Source: Actinomyces sp. oral taxon 414 (lineage in GTDB: Bacteria > Actinomycetota > Actinomycetes > Actinomycetales > Actinomycetaceae). From it: DNA of 64,000 nt. The notes under the pieces were generated by a model that was not told where the DNA came from, ran no database searches, and saw nothing but the letters and a program-made list of their open reading frames with translations. A program made the translations under genes and the position numbers. Shown here one piece after another: positions 15,099 to 23,339 of the stretch (the first letter of the stretch is position 1; the number at the start of each line of letters is the position of its first letter). The DNA lies in contig NZ_CP012590.1 of NCBI RefSeq assembly GCF_001278845.1, positions 3,162,001 to 3,226,000 of the forward strand, given 5' to 3'.

Positions 15099-17519
15099 TC
15101 AGGCGCGAGCCCGGTCGGCGAGGAAGCGCAGGACGTGCAGCGCGGCGGCCTGCATCTCCCCCAGGGTGATCCCGTTCTCGGCGCGGTAGGAGTCCATAAT
15201 GGCGTCGTCGCGGGTGGTCGAGAAGTGCGTGTCGCCGCCGGGCATGAGCACGTCGACCCCGGCGCGCACCCGGTAGGCGCTGTCGCGCAGGGCCGGGAAG
15301 TCGGGGTCGGTGGCCATGCGCATCCACCAGTCGGTGATGATCAGGCCCTCGTAGCCCCACTCGCCGCGCGCGATGGTGGTGACCAGGTCGTAGTGGTAGT
15401 GCCCCCACACACCGTTGATCTTGTTGTAGGAGGTCATGATCACCTGCGGGGCGGCCCCGCTCACCACGATCTCGAAGCCGCGCAGGTAGATCTCGCGCAG
15501 CGCCCGCTCCGAGACGCGCGAATCGGCGAAGATCCGGTTGGTCTCCTGGTTATTGGCGGCGAAGTGCTTGGGGCAGGCGGCCCGGCCCGTGGACTGCACC
15601 CCGGTGACGACCGCCGCGGCCAGCGAGCCGGTCAGGAGGGGGTCCTCGGAGAAGTACTCGAAGTTGCGCCCGCACAGGGGGTCGCGGTGGATGTTCATGC
15701 CGGGGCTGAGGAGGACCTCCGAGCCCAGGGCCGCCATCTCCCGCCCGTGCAGAGCGGCCAGGGCCCGCACGGCGCCGGGGTCCCAGGTGGAGGCCAGGGC
15801 CGTGCCGCACGGCAGCAGGGAGGCGGTGGCGGCCAGGCGGATGCCGGAGGGGCCGTCGGTGGTAATGGCGGGCGGCACGCCCAGGGAGCGCAGGCGCTCG
15901 GTGACGCCGCCGAAGGCGCCGGCGTTGCCGGGGGCGCCCAGCGGGGAGTCCATCTCGATGTCGCCGTAGGCCAGGGCGGCCAGGTCGCCGGGCTCCAGGC
16001 CGGCGACGAAGTCCTCCAGGCCCGTCGTCCCGTCCAGGACCGAGGCGAAGGAGGGGGCCGCGCCGTCGGCGGTGCCGGCGGGTGCGGGCAGGGCCTGGGG
16101 CAGGCGCGACAGGATGCGCTCGCGCAGGTCCACCTCGCTGACGGGCACGGGCTCCCATCCGACGACGCTCGCGCCGTCGGGCCCCGTCCGGCGGGTCATG
16201 CGCCGGAAGGGGTGGTCGGGGGCGGGGGCGGCGGCCTGTTCGAGGCGGCGCAGGACGCGGACGGCGTCGATCTCGACGGCGCCGATCGGCCGGGCGGAGC
16301 GGACGTCGGCGCCCAGGTGGAAGGTGTAGGTCCCCGCGGGCAGCACCCAGGCGAAGCGGTGGCCGGTGGCCCCGGAGTCGTCGTAGGAGGCGAGGTCGCG
16401 CCAGGGCACGGCGAGCTCGACCGTCTGGGCGGCGCCGGGCTCCAGGGCCGCGGTGCGGGCGAAGGCGACGAGCTCGCGGGCGGGCTGGCTCAGGGCGCCG
16501 TCGGGCTTGGAGACGTAGAGCTGGACGACGGCGGACCCGACCCGCCCCCCGGTGTTGCGGGCGCGGGCCCGCACGCTCACGCCGTCGTCGCCGGCGGCCG
16601 GGGGCCGGCCGGTGATCTCGTGGGTGGTGTAGCCCAGGCCGAACCCGAAGGGGTGGAGGACTGCGTCGGGGGCGAAGGTCTCGAAGTAGCGGTAGCCGAC
16701 GAAGACGTCCTCGACGTAGTCGTTGGCCTGCGGGTCGCCGAAGTGGCCGGCGGAGGGGTAGTCCTCGTAGCGGCGGGCGATCGTGTCGGGCAGGCGGCCG
16801 CCGGGCTCGTCGGCGCCGACCAGGACGCGGGCGATGGCGCGCCCGCCCTCCATGCCGCCGCACCAGGCCAGCAGGAGGGCGTCCACGCCCAGTTCCTCGG
16901 CCCAGGACAGGTCGATGACGTTGCCGGTCACGACCACGGCGACGGTGCGCTCGAAGGCCCCGGCGGCGGCCTCCAGGAGGGCGCGCTCGTCGTCGGTGAG
17001 GTAGTAGGAGCCCGGTTCGAGGGCGGACTCGCGGTCCTCCCCGGCGGCCCGCCCGATGACGACGACGGCGGTGGTCGCGCGGGCCGCTGCGGCGGCGATG
17101 GCGGCGCGCAGCTCCTCGTCCAGCGGCATCTCGGGGAAGCTCAGGGGCCAGCGGCCCCACTCGGTGCCGGGGTCGACGGGGTGGGCCTGGCACCAGGCCT
17201 CGGTCAGGGCGGCGAGGGGGGCGTCGACGGCGACGCCCTCCTCCCGCAGGGAGTCGAGGAGGTTGGTGACGTACGGGGGGTTGACGTCGCCGCCGGAGCC
17301 GTAGCCGACGGCGATCCAGTCCTTCTGGACCCGGCCCAGCACGGCGACGGGCGCGGCGGGGTCCAGGGGGAGGGCGTCGTGGTTGTTGCGCAGCAGGACG
17401 GCGCCGCGGGCCGCCAGGGCTCGGGCGGCGGCGGCGAGGTCGGGGTCGAGGCGGGGGGCGTCGGCGGGTTCGCCCGCGGGCGCCGCGGAAAGCGACTGGG
17501 AGAGGAGCTCATCGGTCAT
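15099..17519 (-). CDS. Glycoside hydrolase family 3 enzyme with permuted domain order
   Basis: 806 aa, probably a beta-glucosidase-type exo-hydrolase. The C-terminal GH3 domain comes first (residues about 25-240: AVLLRNNHDALPLDP, AVVVTGNVIDLSW, ALLLAWCGGMEGGRAIA). The fibronectin-III-like part follows (about 330-420: GSAVVQLYVSK). The TIM-barrel catalytic domain is last (about 500-806: TDGPSGIR, CPKHFAANNQE, IMTSYNKING). The nucleophile is D730 in GLIITDWWMRM. This inverted order is known in a minority of GH3 enzymes such as Ruminococcus albus and Butyrivibrio beta-glucosidases. No signal peptide is seen, so it is cytoplasmic and probably acts on imported oligosaccharides. No transporter adjoins it. 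Confidence 0.92.
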   Translation of the reverse strand: MTDELLSQSLSAAPAGEPADAPRLDPDLAAAARALAARGAVLLRNNHDALPLDPAAPVAVLGRVQKDWIAVGYGSGGDVNPPYVTNLLDSLREEGVAVDAPLAALTEAWCQAHPVDPGTEWGRWPLSFPEMPLDEELRAAIAAAAARATTAVVVIGRAAGEDRESALEPGSYYLTDDERALLEAAAGAFERTVAVVVTGNVIDLSWAEELGVDALLLAWCGGMEGGRAIARVLVGADEPGGRLPDTIARRYEDYPSAGHFGDPQANDYVEDVFVGYRYFETFAPDAVLHPFGFGLGYTTHEITGRPPAAGDDGVSVRARARNTGGRVGSAVVQLYVSKPDGALSQPARELVAFARTAALEPGAAQTVELAVPWRDLASYDDSGATGHRFAWVLPAGTYTFHLGADVRSARPIGAVEIDAVRVLRRLEQAAAPAPDHPFRRMTRRTGPDGASVVGWEPVPVSEVDLRERILSRLPQALPAPAGTADGAAPSFASVLDGTTGLEDFVAGLEPGDLAALAYGDIEMDSPLGAPGNAGAFGGVTERLRSLGVPPAITTDGPSGIRLAATASLLPCGTALASTWDPGAVRALAALHGREMAALGSEVLLSPGMNIHRDPLCGRNFEYFSEDPLLTGSLAAAVVTGVQSTGRAACPKHFAANNQETNRIFADSRVSERALREIYLRGFEIVVSGAAPQVIMTSYNKINGVWGHYHYDLVTTIARGEWGYEGLIITDWWMRMATDPDFPALRDSAYRVRAGVDVLMPGGDTHFSTTRDDAIMDSYRAENGITLGEMQAAALHVLRFLADRARA

Positions 17520-17774
17520 GGGGCCAGGGTAGCGATGAAACCGTGACCGGGACCACTATTCATCCGATCGGTCCGCCCGGACGAATCGCCGGGGCCGGCC
17601 CGGGCGAGCCGACCGAACCGGGCGGCCCGGTCGGGCCGAGCCGGGTGGGCCGACCCGCCCGGGCCGCGCGGATTCGCGGGCCCCGCCCCGGATCGCCCCG
17701 GCGTCGGCCGCGTCACAGTCCGGCCACAGCCACCGCCGGAGCCCGCCACAGCGGCCGCCGGTGGACTTGCTCCC

Positions 17775-18098
17775 ATGACCTCTCCGAGTCCGCTCGCGCC
17801 CCACCGCCGCACCGATCCGCACCTCCTGCTCGACGCCGTCCCCGACGCCGCAGCTGGCCTGGCCGCCGGCGCGCTCGCCCTCGCCCTGACCCGCGCCGTC
17901 GCCCCGACCAGCGCCGGGGCCCTGGGGACGGCCGTCTTCGTCGTGGTCTGCCTCGCCGGGGCGGCCCTCGCCCGCACCGTCCGCCGCTGGTGGGCGGGGC
18001 CGCCTCAGCGCCGCCCGGAGCCGACCGAGGTCAGCGCCGCGATCGCCGCCATGGACAGGCAGGCCACGGCGAGCGTGCCCGCCGAGCCCGCCGCGTAG
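17775..18098 (+). CDS. Small predicted membrane protein, uncertain
   Basis: 107 aa with two hydrophobic stretches (AAAGLAAGALALALTRAV and LGTAVFVVVCLAGAALA) and a polar tail. Its last 94 bases overlap the end of the PAP2 gene on the opposite strand, and no strong ribosome site is visible, so it may be spurious. No family is recognised. Confidence 0.4.
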   Translation: MTSPSPLAPHRRTDPHLLLDAVPDAAAGLAAGALALALTRAVAPTSAGALGTAVFVVVCLAGAALARTVRRWWAGPPQRRPEPTEVSAAIAAMDRQATASVPAEPAA

Positions 18099-18994
18099 GC
18101 GAGGAAGGTGTCGGCGCGGCCCGCCAGGGCGGCGGCGTCGCGCCACGTGCGCACCTCCAGCCCCGCGCCGACGAGCGCGCACACCACGCCGAGGAGGGCC
18201 AGCGTGCCCAGGCCGGTGAGCCGGGCGGGCGGCGGCGCCCCGTCGTCGGAGTCCCTCCTCCAGGCGCCGCAGGCGATGGCCGCCCCGCCCCAGGCGGCCG
18301 CCAGCAGGATCGCGGCAATGACGTCGCCGGGGCGGTGCCACTGGTTGACGAGCGTCGAGTAGCCCATGGCGGCGGTGAATAGCGCCCCCACCCACGCGGA
18401 CAACGAGCGCCAGCGCGGACCCGCCACCAGAATGAGGGCGACCGCGGCGGAGGCCGCCAGGGCCGTGTGGCCCGACGGCAGGGTGTTGCCGCCGTCGGAG
18501 CGCTGGGACAGGCCGTAATCGGGCCGCACCAGCGCCCAGTACTTGAGCGCCTGGGCACTGGCGTTGGTCGCCACCACCGCCGCCGCGGCCCACGCGGCGC
18601 GACGGCGACTGCCCCGCCACAGGCCCACCACCACAATGAGCAGGACCAGCGCCACCGCCGCCGGCAGGGAGACCACGCGCAGCAGCGTGCGGGCCTGGGC
18701 GGAGACGAAGCGGGAGCCGATGCGCGAGCCCACCAGCGCCGCGTGCTCCATGAGCTGGCCGGTCTCGGTGAAGACGAACAGGTACCAGGTCAGGACTACC
18801 GCGGCGAAGCCGACGACGGCGAGCAGGCCGCCGAGCAGGCGCTGCCAGCGGCGCCGGCGCCGTCGGGCGACCCGCCGGCGGCGCGAGTTGAGCCGGGCCA
18901 GCCGGGACTCGTCGGGGGCGGGGGCGTCGACGTCCCCGTCCCCGACGGGCGCCGGCCGGCGCGACAGGGGGAGCTCGGAGCTCGCGGGCGTCAT
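18005..18994 (-). CDS. PAP2-family membrane phosphatase
   Basis: 329 aa; its ATG overlaps the stop of the upstream methyltransferase (ATGA, 18991-18994). The cytoplasmic N-terminus is Arg-rich, followed by about six membrane segments. The catalytic signature is intact: K and RP in ALKYWALVRPD, LPSGHTA with the PSGH His, and WHRPGDV with the last His and Asp. It probably removes phosphate from a lipid such as undecaprenyl pyrophosphate or phosphatidate; the substrate is not visible from sequence. Confidence 0.85.
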   Translation of the reverse strand: MTPASSELPLSRRPAPVGDGDVDAPAPDESRLARLNSRRRRVARRRRRRWQRLLGGLLAVVGFAAVVLTWYLFVFTETGQLMEHAALVGSRIGSRFVSAQARTLLRVVSLPAAVALVLLIVVVGLWRGSRRRAAWAAAAVVATNASAQALKYWALVRPDYGLSQRSDGGNTLPSGHTALAASAAVALILVAGPRWRSLSAWVGALFTAAMGYSTLVNQWHRPGDVIAAILLAAAWGGAAIACGAWRRDSDDGAPPPARLTGLGTLALLGVVCALVGAGLEVRTWRDAAALAGRADTFLAYAAGSAGTLAVACLSMAAIAALTSVGSGRR

Positions 18995-20727
18995 AGATCC
19001 ACGAACCCCTCGGCCGCCAGCGACCTGGTCGCCGCCACCATGCGCGCGCGCAGGGCCGCCTCGTCCGCCCCCGTCAGGGCGGCGACGGCGGTGGCGATCT
19101 GGGCGACGGACAGCTCGCCGTCGGCCACCCCGACCAGGGCCGCCAGGGCCGTATCCGCCTCGACGACGCGCCCGAAGCCCCCGCCCTGGCGGATGAGGAT
19201 GACGTCGGGCTCGCTCGCGCCCGGGCGCAGGTGGCGCTCCTCGGTGACGTCGGGGGCCGTGACGGGGCGCAGCCCGGCCACGGCGTCGTCGTCCATGGCG
19301 GCCAGGCCGCTGCGCACCTCCAGGCAGCGGGCCACGTGCTCGCCCAGCGGGCCGGCGGGCCGCGTGGCGACCTCCTCCAGGACGCGCCAGGGCCCGCGGG
19401 GCGCGCCGTCGGAGTCGGGGTCGGGGCGGTGCACGATGAGGTAGCCCAGGCCGACGCCCTCGACGCCGCGGGCCTCGAAGTCGGCGATCCAGGCCTCCAG
19501 GGCCGCCTCGAAGCGGGGCAGGTCGCGCTCGGGGGCGAGCCCGCCGTCGCGCAGCCACAGGGCGGCGTACTCGACCGGGTCCTGCGCCTGGCGCTCAATG
19601 ACCCAGGCGTCCAGGTCGTCGGGCACCCAGGCGGCCACGTCCCGGCGCCAGTCCCGGCCGCGGCGGTGCTCCCAGTTGCCGAGCACGACGGCGGCGCCGC
19701 CGACGCCCAGGTGCTCGCCCAGGCCCGCGACGAGGCCGGGCAGGACGGGGCGGCCGGCGTCGCGGTACTCCATGAGGGGCAGGCCCGCCTCGCGCACGGC
19801 CGGGGGCGTGAGGACGAAGGGCGGGTTGGTGACGATCAGGTCGAAGCGGCGGCCGGCGACGGGCTCCAGGAGGGAGCCGGCCAGGAGCTCCAGGCGGTCG
19901 GGGCCGACGGCGGCCAGGGCGGCGTTGAAGGCGGTGAAGGCCAGGGCGCGCTCGGAGACGTCGGTGGCGGTCACGCGGTCGGCGTGGCGCAGCAGGTAGA
20001 GGGTCTGGATGCCGCAGCCGCAGCCCAGGTCGAGGGCGGCGGCGACGGGGCGGCGGGGGGTCAGGGCGGCCAGGGCCAGGCCGGCGCCGCCAATGCCCAG
20101 GACGTGGTCGGGGGCCAGGGGGGCGCCGGTGGCGAGCTCGCCGAGGTCGGAGGCGATCCACCAGCGCACGTCGCCGGTCTCGTCGCGGGCCTCGTGGGGG
20201 CGCAGGTCGACCAGGGCGCGCACGCGGGGGGCGGGGGCGGGGGCACCGTCGGGCCCGGCACTGGGAACGGCATCGGCGCCGCGGGCGTCGGGGGCGCCGT
20301 CGGGCACGAGCTCGACCAGCCCCATGGCCAGGGCCCCGCGGGTGCGGGTGCGGCGCAGGGCGGCGTCGAGCTCGGCGACGGAGACGCTCTGGCCGAGCAT
20401 GAACAGGACGGTGAGGACGGCCGTGGGGTTGGGGGTGGCACCGGCGGCGCGGTCCTCGTCGAGCACCCGGTGCAGGGCGCGCAGGGCCGGCAGGCGGATC
20501 TCGCGGCGCAGGGCGGCGTCGGCCGCGTCCCCCAGGAGGTGGTGCACCGAGTCGACGCCCCAGCCAGTGGCCTCCAGGTCCCGGCGCAGGGCGGCCGCCT
20601 GCTCGGCGGTGGCGCGGGGCGCGGGCGGGGAGGCGGACGTCGTCGTCTCGGGGACGTCCCGGGAGGCGTCCGGGAAGGCGTCCCGGCCCGTCGGGCAGGC
20701 GGCGGGGGCGGCGAAAAGGGCGGTCAT
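18991..20727 (-). CDS. PrmC-like class I SAM-dependent methyltransferase
   Basis: 578 aa from ATG 20727; an in-frame start further upstream (20766) is less likely. SAM motif I is ALDLGCGCGIQTLYLL, the acidic motif II is ATDVSERAL, and FDLIVTNPPFVLTP is the NPPF motif of N-methyltransferases acting on Gln or nucleobases. A regulator-like N-terminal domain (about 1-190) and a long C-terminal extension (about 400-578) match an actinobacterial subfamily whose substrate is not established. It is coupled to the PAP2 gene by a 4-base overlap. Confidence 0.8.
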   Translation of the reverse strand: MTALFAAPAACPTGRDAFPDASRDVPETTTSASPPAPRATAEQAAALRRDLEATGWGVDSVHHLLGDAADAALRREIRLPALRALHRVLDEDRAAGATPNPTAVLTVLFMLGQSVSVAELDAALRRTRTRGALAMGLVELVPDGAPDARGADAVPSAGPDGAPAPAPRVRALVDLRPHEARDETGDVRWWIASDLGELATGAPLAPDHVLGIGGAGLALAALTPRRPVAAALDLGCGCGIQTLYLLRHADRVTATDVSERALAFTAFNAALAAVGPDRLELLAGSLLEPVAGRRFDLIVTNPPFVLTPPAVREAGLPLMEYRDAGRPVLPGLVAGLGEHLGVGGAAVVLGNWEHRRGRDWRRDVAAWVPDDLDAWVIERQAQDPVEYAALWLRDGGLAPERDLPRFEAALEAWIADFEARGVEGVGLGYLIVHRPDPDSDGAPRGPWRVLEEVATRPAGPLGEHVARCLEVRSGLAAMDDDAVAGLRPVTAPDVTEERHLRPGASEPDVILIRQGGGFGRVVEADTALAALVGVADGELSVAQIATAVAALTGADEAALRARMVAATRSLAAEGFVDL

Positions 20728-20857
20728 GACGTTGACGGTACCCGGCCGGGGCCGCCGGACGGTCAAGGCGTGGCGCCGACGGGGCCGGAGGTGGGTGGTT
20801 GCACACCGGGGACGGCGGCGAACCGCCCGTCCGCCCGCGGCGCGGCATGCGGCCGTC

Positions 20858-21370
20858 TCAGTCGTCGGGATCGGCGTCGACGGCGCCCTGGACGTCGTTG
20901 AACAGCAGGTTGGAGATCTCCACCTGGACCATCTCGACCTTGGGGACGTCCTCCAGCAGGAGCGGGTCGTTCGAGCTGGTCTGCAGGCTGAGCGTGCCGG
21001 CGCCGAAGATCCGGTCCGTGATCGAGGAGTCGTGCTGGACGTCGCTGATGCGGCTCAGCGGCAGGTCGTGGCCCACCTTGTTGAAGATGCCCGAGCGGGT
21101 GATGATCCGCTTGGAGGTCACCGTGTAGGTCTTCGTCGACCATTGCAGCCAGGGGATCAGGAACAGCGGGAAGCTGATCACCAGGATCACCATCCAGATC
21201 ACCAGGTGCATCCACATCCCCCAGTCCCTGGGCGCCATGACGCTGGCCGCGATGCCGACGGCGAGCAGGAGTATTTCCAGCAGGATCCGCCACAGGAGGA
21301 CCTTGGGGTGGGTGTGCATGTGACGAACGACGACCTCATCGCGGCTGAGGAGCTTCTTGGGCAGTGCCAT
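20858..21370 (-). CDS. PH (YdbS/DUF304-like) domain membrane protein
   Basis: 170 aa. Two membrane segments (LLWRILLEILLLAVGIAASVM and HLVIWMVILVISFPLFLIPW) precede a bacterial PH domain (YTVTSKRIITRSGIFNKVG, PLSRISDVQHDSSI, GTLSLQTSS). Such proteins sit in the cytoplasmic membrane with the PH domain inside; the role is unknown. No clear ribosome site precedes the ATG, so it could be leaderless. Confidence 0.85.
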   Translation of the reverse strand: MALPKKLLSRDEVVVRHMHTHPKVLLWRILLEILLLAVGIAASVMAPRDWGMWMHLVIWMVILVISFPLFLIPWLQWSTKTYTVTSKRIITRSGIFNKVGHDLPLSRISDVQHDSSITDRIFGAGTLSLQTSSNDPLLLEDVPKVEMVQVEISNLLFNDVQGAVDADPDD

Positions 21371-21480
21371 GGCGCCATGGTGCCATGTCCGCGCCCGCCA
21401 CGGGGAGGCCCGGGCACCTCTCCCCAGGGCCGGGGAGGGCGGGAACCGGGCGCGGGCCCGGCGGCCGAGCTCCGCGTCAC

Positions 21481-21605
21481 CGCGCTCAGGGCGGGCCGCC
21501 GCGTCGCTGTACAGGGTGATCCGGATCGGGCCCGCGCCCCCGCGCTCAGGGCGGGCCGCGGCCCCCAGCCCGTGAAGGCCCCGCCTCCGCGCTCAGGGCA
21601 GGCCG
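21481..21605. repeat. Three copies of CGCGCTCAGGGC at the HAD gene 3' end
   Basis: CGCGCTCAGGGCGGGCCGC occurs at 21481 and 21541 (60 bp apart) and, with one change, at 21588, where it forms the last codons and stop of the HAD gene. The upstream copies look like duplications of that 3' end. Confidence 0.7.
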
Positions 21606-22390
21606 ATCCGCGCCAGGGTGTCCACCCACGGCACGTCGCGGACCGGCGCCGACGGCGAGCGGCGCAGGTGGACGCAGACCAGGCCGGCCCCGGTGGCGCC
21701 GTCAATGTCGGACCAGGCCTCGTCGCCGATCATGAGGGTCTGCGGCTCCGTGGCGCCCAGCCGGGCGCAGGCGGCGCGGAAAACGGCGGGGTCGGGCTTG
21801 GTCGCGCCCAGCTGCTTGGAGGCCAGGACGGGCCAGCCCTCCACCAGGGCGCCGACCGCGTCGAGCTTGTCCCGCTGCTGCGCCTGGTCCCCGTTGGTGA
21901 GGTAGGCGATGGCGCGGTGGCGGCCGGTATCGCCGCGGTCCTGGCCGCCACCGGCGCCGCGGTCCCGGCCGCCGCCAGCGCCGCGGTCCCGACCGCCACC
22001 GGTGCCGAGCCCCTGCCAGGCGCGCAGGCGCTCCAGGAAATCGGGCACGTCGTCGTAGGCCCTCCACAGGCCGCGGTAGATGGAGCGGTAGGCGGCCATG
22101 TGGGCGTCGGCCTCGGCGTCGGAGATGTCGGCGCCGCCGGGGACGAACTCGCGGATCCGGGCGCGCAGCTGCTCGTCGAAGTCGAGCTCGCCGTGCTGGT
22201 ATCGGGTGAAGTGCTTCCGGTCGAGGGCCTCCCAGCGCTCGGCGGTCTCCTCCGGGCCGAGCTCCCAGCCGGGCAGGGTGCGGGCCCACTGCCAGGAGGC
22301 GGCGTCGGCGGCGGAGCGGTGGTCGACGAGGACTCCGTCGATGTCGAGCAGGATGGCGCGGACGGAGGCGGGAACAGTGAAGTCGGGCAC
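21593..22390 (-). CDS. HAD-superfamily hydrolase
   Basis: 265 aa from GTG 22390 (VPDFTVPASVRAILLDIDG); the frame is open further upstream, but that part is not HAD-like. Motif I is LLDIDGVLVD, motif II is YLTNGDQ, motif III Lys is in GATKPDPAVF, and motif IV is MIGDEAWSDIDG. It probably dephosphorylates a small metabolite; the cap type resembles YjjG/haloacid enzymes. A Gly/Arg/Asp insert made of three 24-bp repeats (about 21937-22010) interrupts the cap-to-core region, an unusual expansion. Confidence 0.88.
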   Translation of the reverse strand: MPDFTVPASVRAILLDIDGVLVDHRSAADAASWQWARTLPGWELGPEETAERWEALDRKHFTRYQHGELDFDEQLRARIREFVPGGADISDAEADAHMAAYRSIYRGLWRAYDDVPDFLERLRAWQGLGTGGGRDRGAGGGRDRGAGGGQDRGDTGRHRAIAYLTNGDQAQQRDKLDAVGALVEGWPVLASKQLGATKPDPAVFRAACARLGATEPQTLMIGDEAWSDIDGATGAGLVCVHLRRSPSAPVRDVPWVDTLARIGLP

Positions 22391-22545
22391 GGGCCCAGTG
22401 TGCCCGGGGCGCCGGCGGCGCGCGGGCGGCGCACGGGCGGATCCGGCTGGATCCCGACCGGATCCCGGCAGGATCACCGGTCCTCCACCGGGCAGCCGGG
22501 GGCGCCGGGCGGATCCGGCAGGGCATCGGCGGTCCGACGATGCCA

Positions 22546-22675
22546 AAAAGGTGGCTCCCGCATAACTTTAACGCCCCGCCCCGGAGCAGCGGGTCGCAGA
22601 AACGGCGCAATGACGCCGATTCCTGATCGCCAGGTGCCGCGGAGAGCCCTTAAAAGTATGCAGGAGCCACCTTTT
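22546..22675. mobile_element. 130-bp inverted-repeat (MITE-like) element, copy 2
   Basis: It has the same length as the copy at 5425-5554. The left end AAAAGGTGGCTCCCGCATAA (22546) pairs with the right end ending GCAGGAGCCACCTTTT (22675), and the centre holds CGCAATGACGCCGAT. In one plus-strand frame both copies encode a similar short peptide pattern (KGGSR...NGxMTPIP...EPPF), perhaps only because the DNA is related. Confidence 0.75.
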
Positions 22676-22889
22676 CAGTGCTGTCGGATCTTAATGGGAG
22701 GGTTACGGCGGGCCCTTCTCACCGGCGGCGGCGGCTCGGGGGCCGGAATCGACCCGGTGGAGCGATCTCCCGCGGGATCGGGGCGAGGTCGGGGCGGGAT
22801 CGGGCTCCCGGATGGCGGCGCGGGCGCCCCGCGGCGACGTCGCCGCCGAGCCCGATGGGCGTGGCCGGGTTCTTCTCGGCCGGTCGCGG

Positions 22890-23110
22890 GGGTGTTGCAC
22901 ATTGGAGCGCGGCGTCCCCGCGGACCGATTCGGATTTCTCCGCATGATTCCGCGGTTCTTCCTAGAACGTCGGTTTTCAATGGACGGGCTCCCATGTGCA
23001 GAGGGGCCCGCTCTGCACATGGGAGGATTTCAGCAGCGTTGAACGCCGGGGCGTTTCCGCATGATTCCGCCGATCCGCCTCGGGCCGGTCCCCGTCGAAT
23101 GTGCAGCACC
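22890..23110. repeat. Nested palindrome with two CCGCATGATTCCGC motifs
   Basis: The central hairpin is CTCCCATGTGCAGAG (22989-23003), loop GGGCCCG, arm CTCTGCACATGGGAG (23011-23025): a perfect 15-bp stem. CCGCATGATTCCGC occurs on both sides (22940-22953 and 23057-23070) as direct copies, and an outer pair GGTGTTGCACATT / AATGTGCAGCACC frames the whole. A third copy of the 14-mer is at 51679-51692. Confidence 0.75.
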
Positions 23111-23339
23111 GCCCCAACCGGCCCGCTGCCGCGCATTGAGCCCGGCAGCGCCCGCCCCGCTATCGCACGGACGACTCCGCGCCGGCCCCGGGCGCCGCGC
23201 ACACCCTCCGCACCGCAAGCATTAGCAGCGACGGCTTGCTAGAGTACGCGCGGGTCCCCGACATGACGCCCGCCGTCCCGGGTGCTCTCGCGTGACGGGC
23301 GCCGCCGTCGATCCACACCTTCGACCCGGAGAGCACGCC

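Larger units (their letters stand above)
22391..23339. other. 949-bp gene-free region rich in inverted repeats
   Basis: No gene is seen. It holds the second 130-bp inverted-repeat element (22546-22675) and a nested palindrome zone (22890-23110). The remainder is GC-rich spacer and the 5' region of the efflux gene. Confidence 0.75.

Noticed and set aside
15135..17546. 803-aa plus-strand frame
   Set aside because: Antisense of the GH3 gene; Gly/Val/Asp-rich shadow.
22009..23242. Plus-strand frame running through the 130-bp element and palindromes
   Set aside because: Low-complexity, no ribosome site, and most of it is antisense to the HAD gene; only the short shared peptide pattern is noted as a finding.
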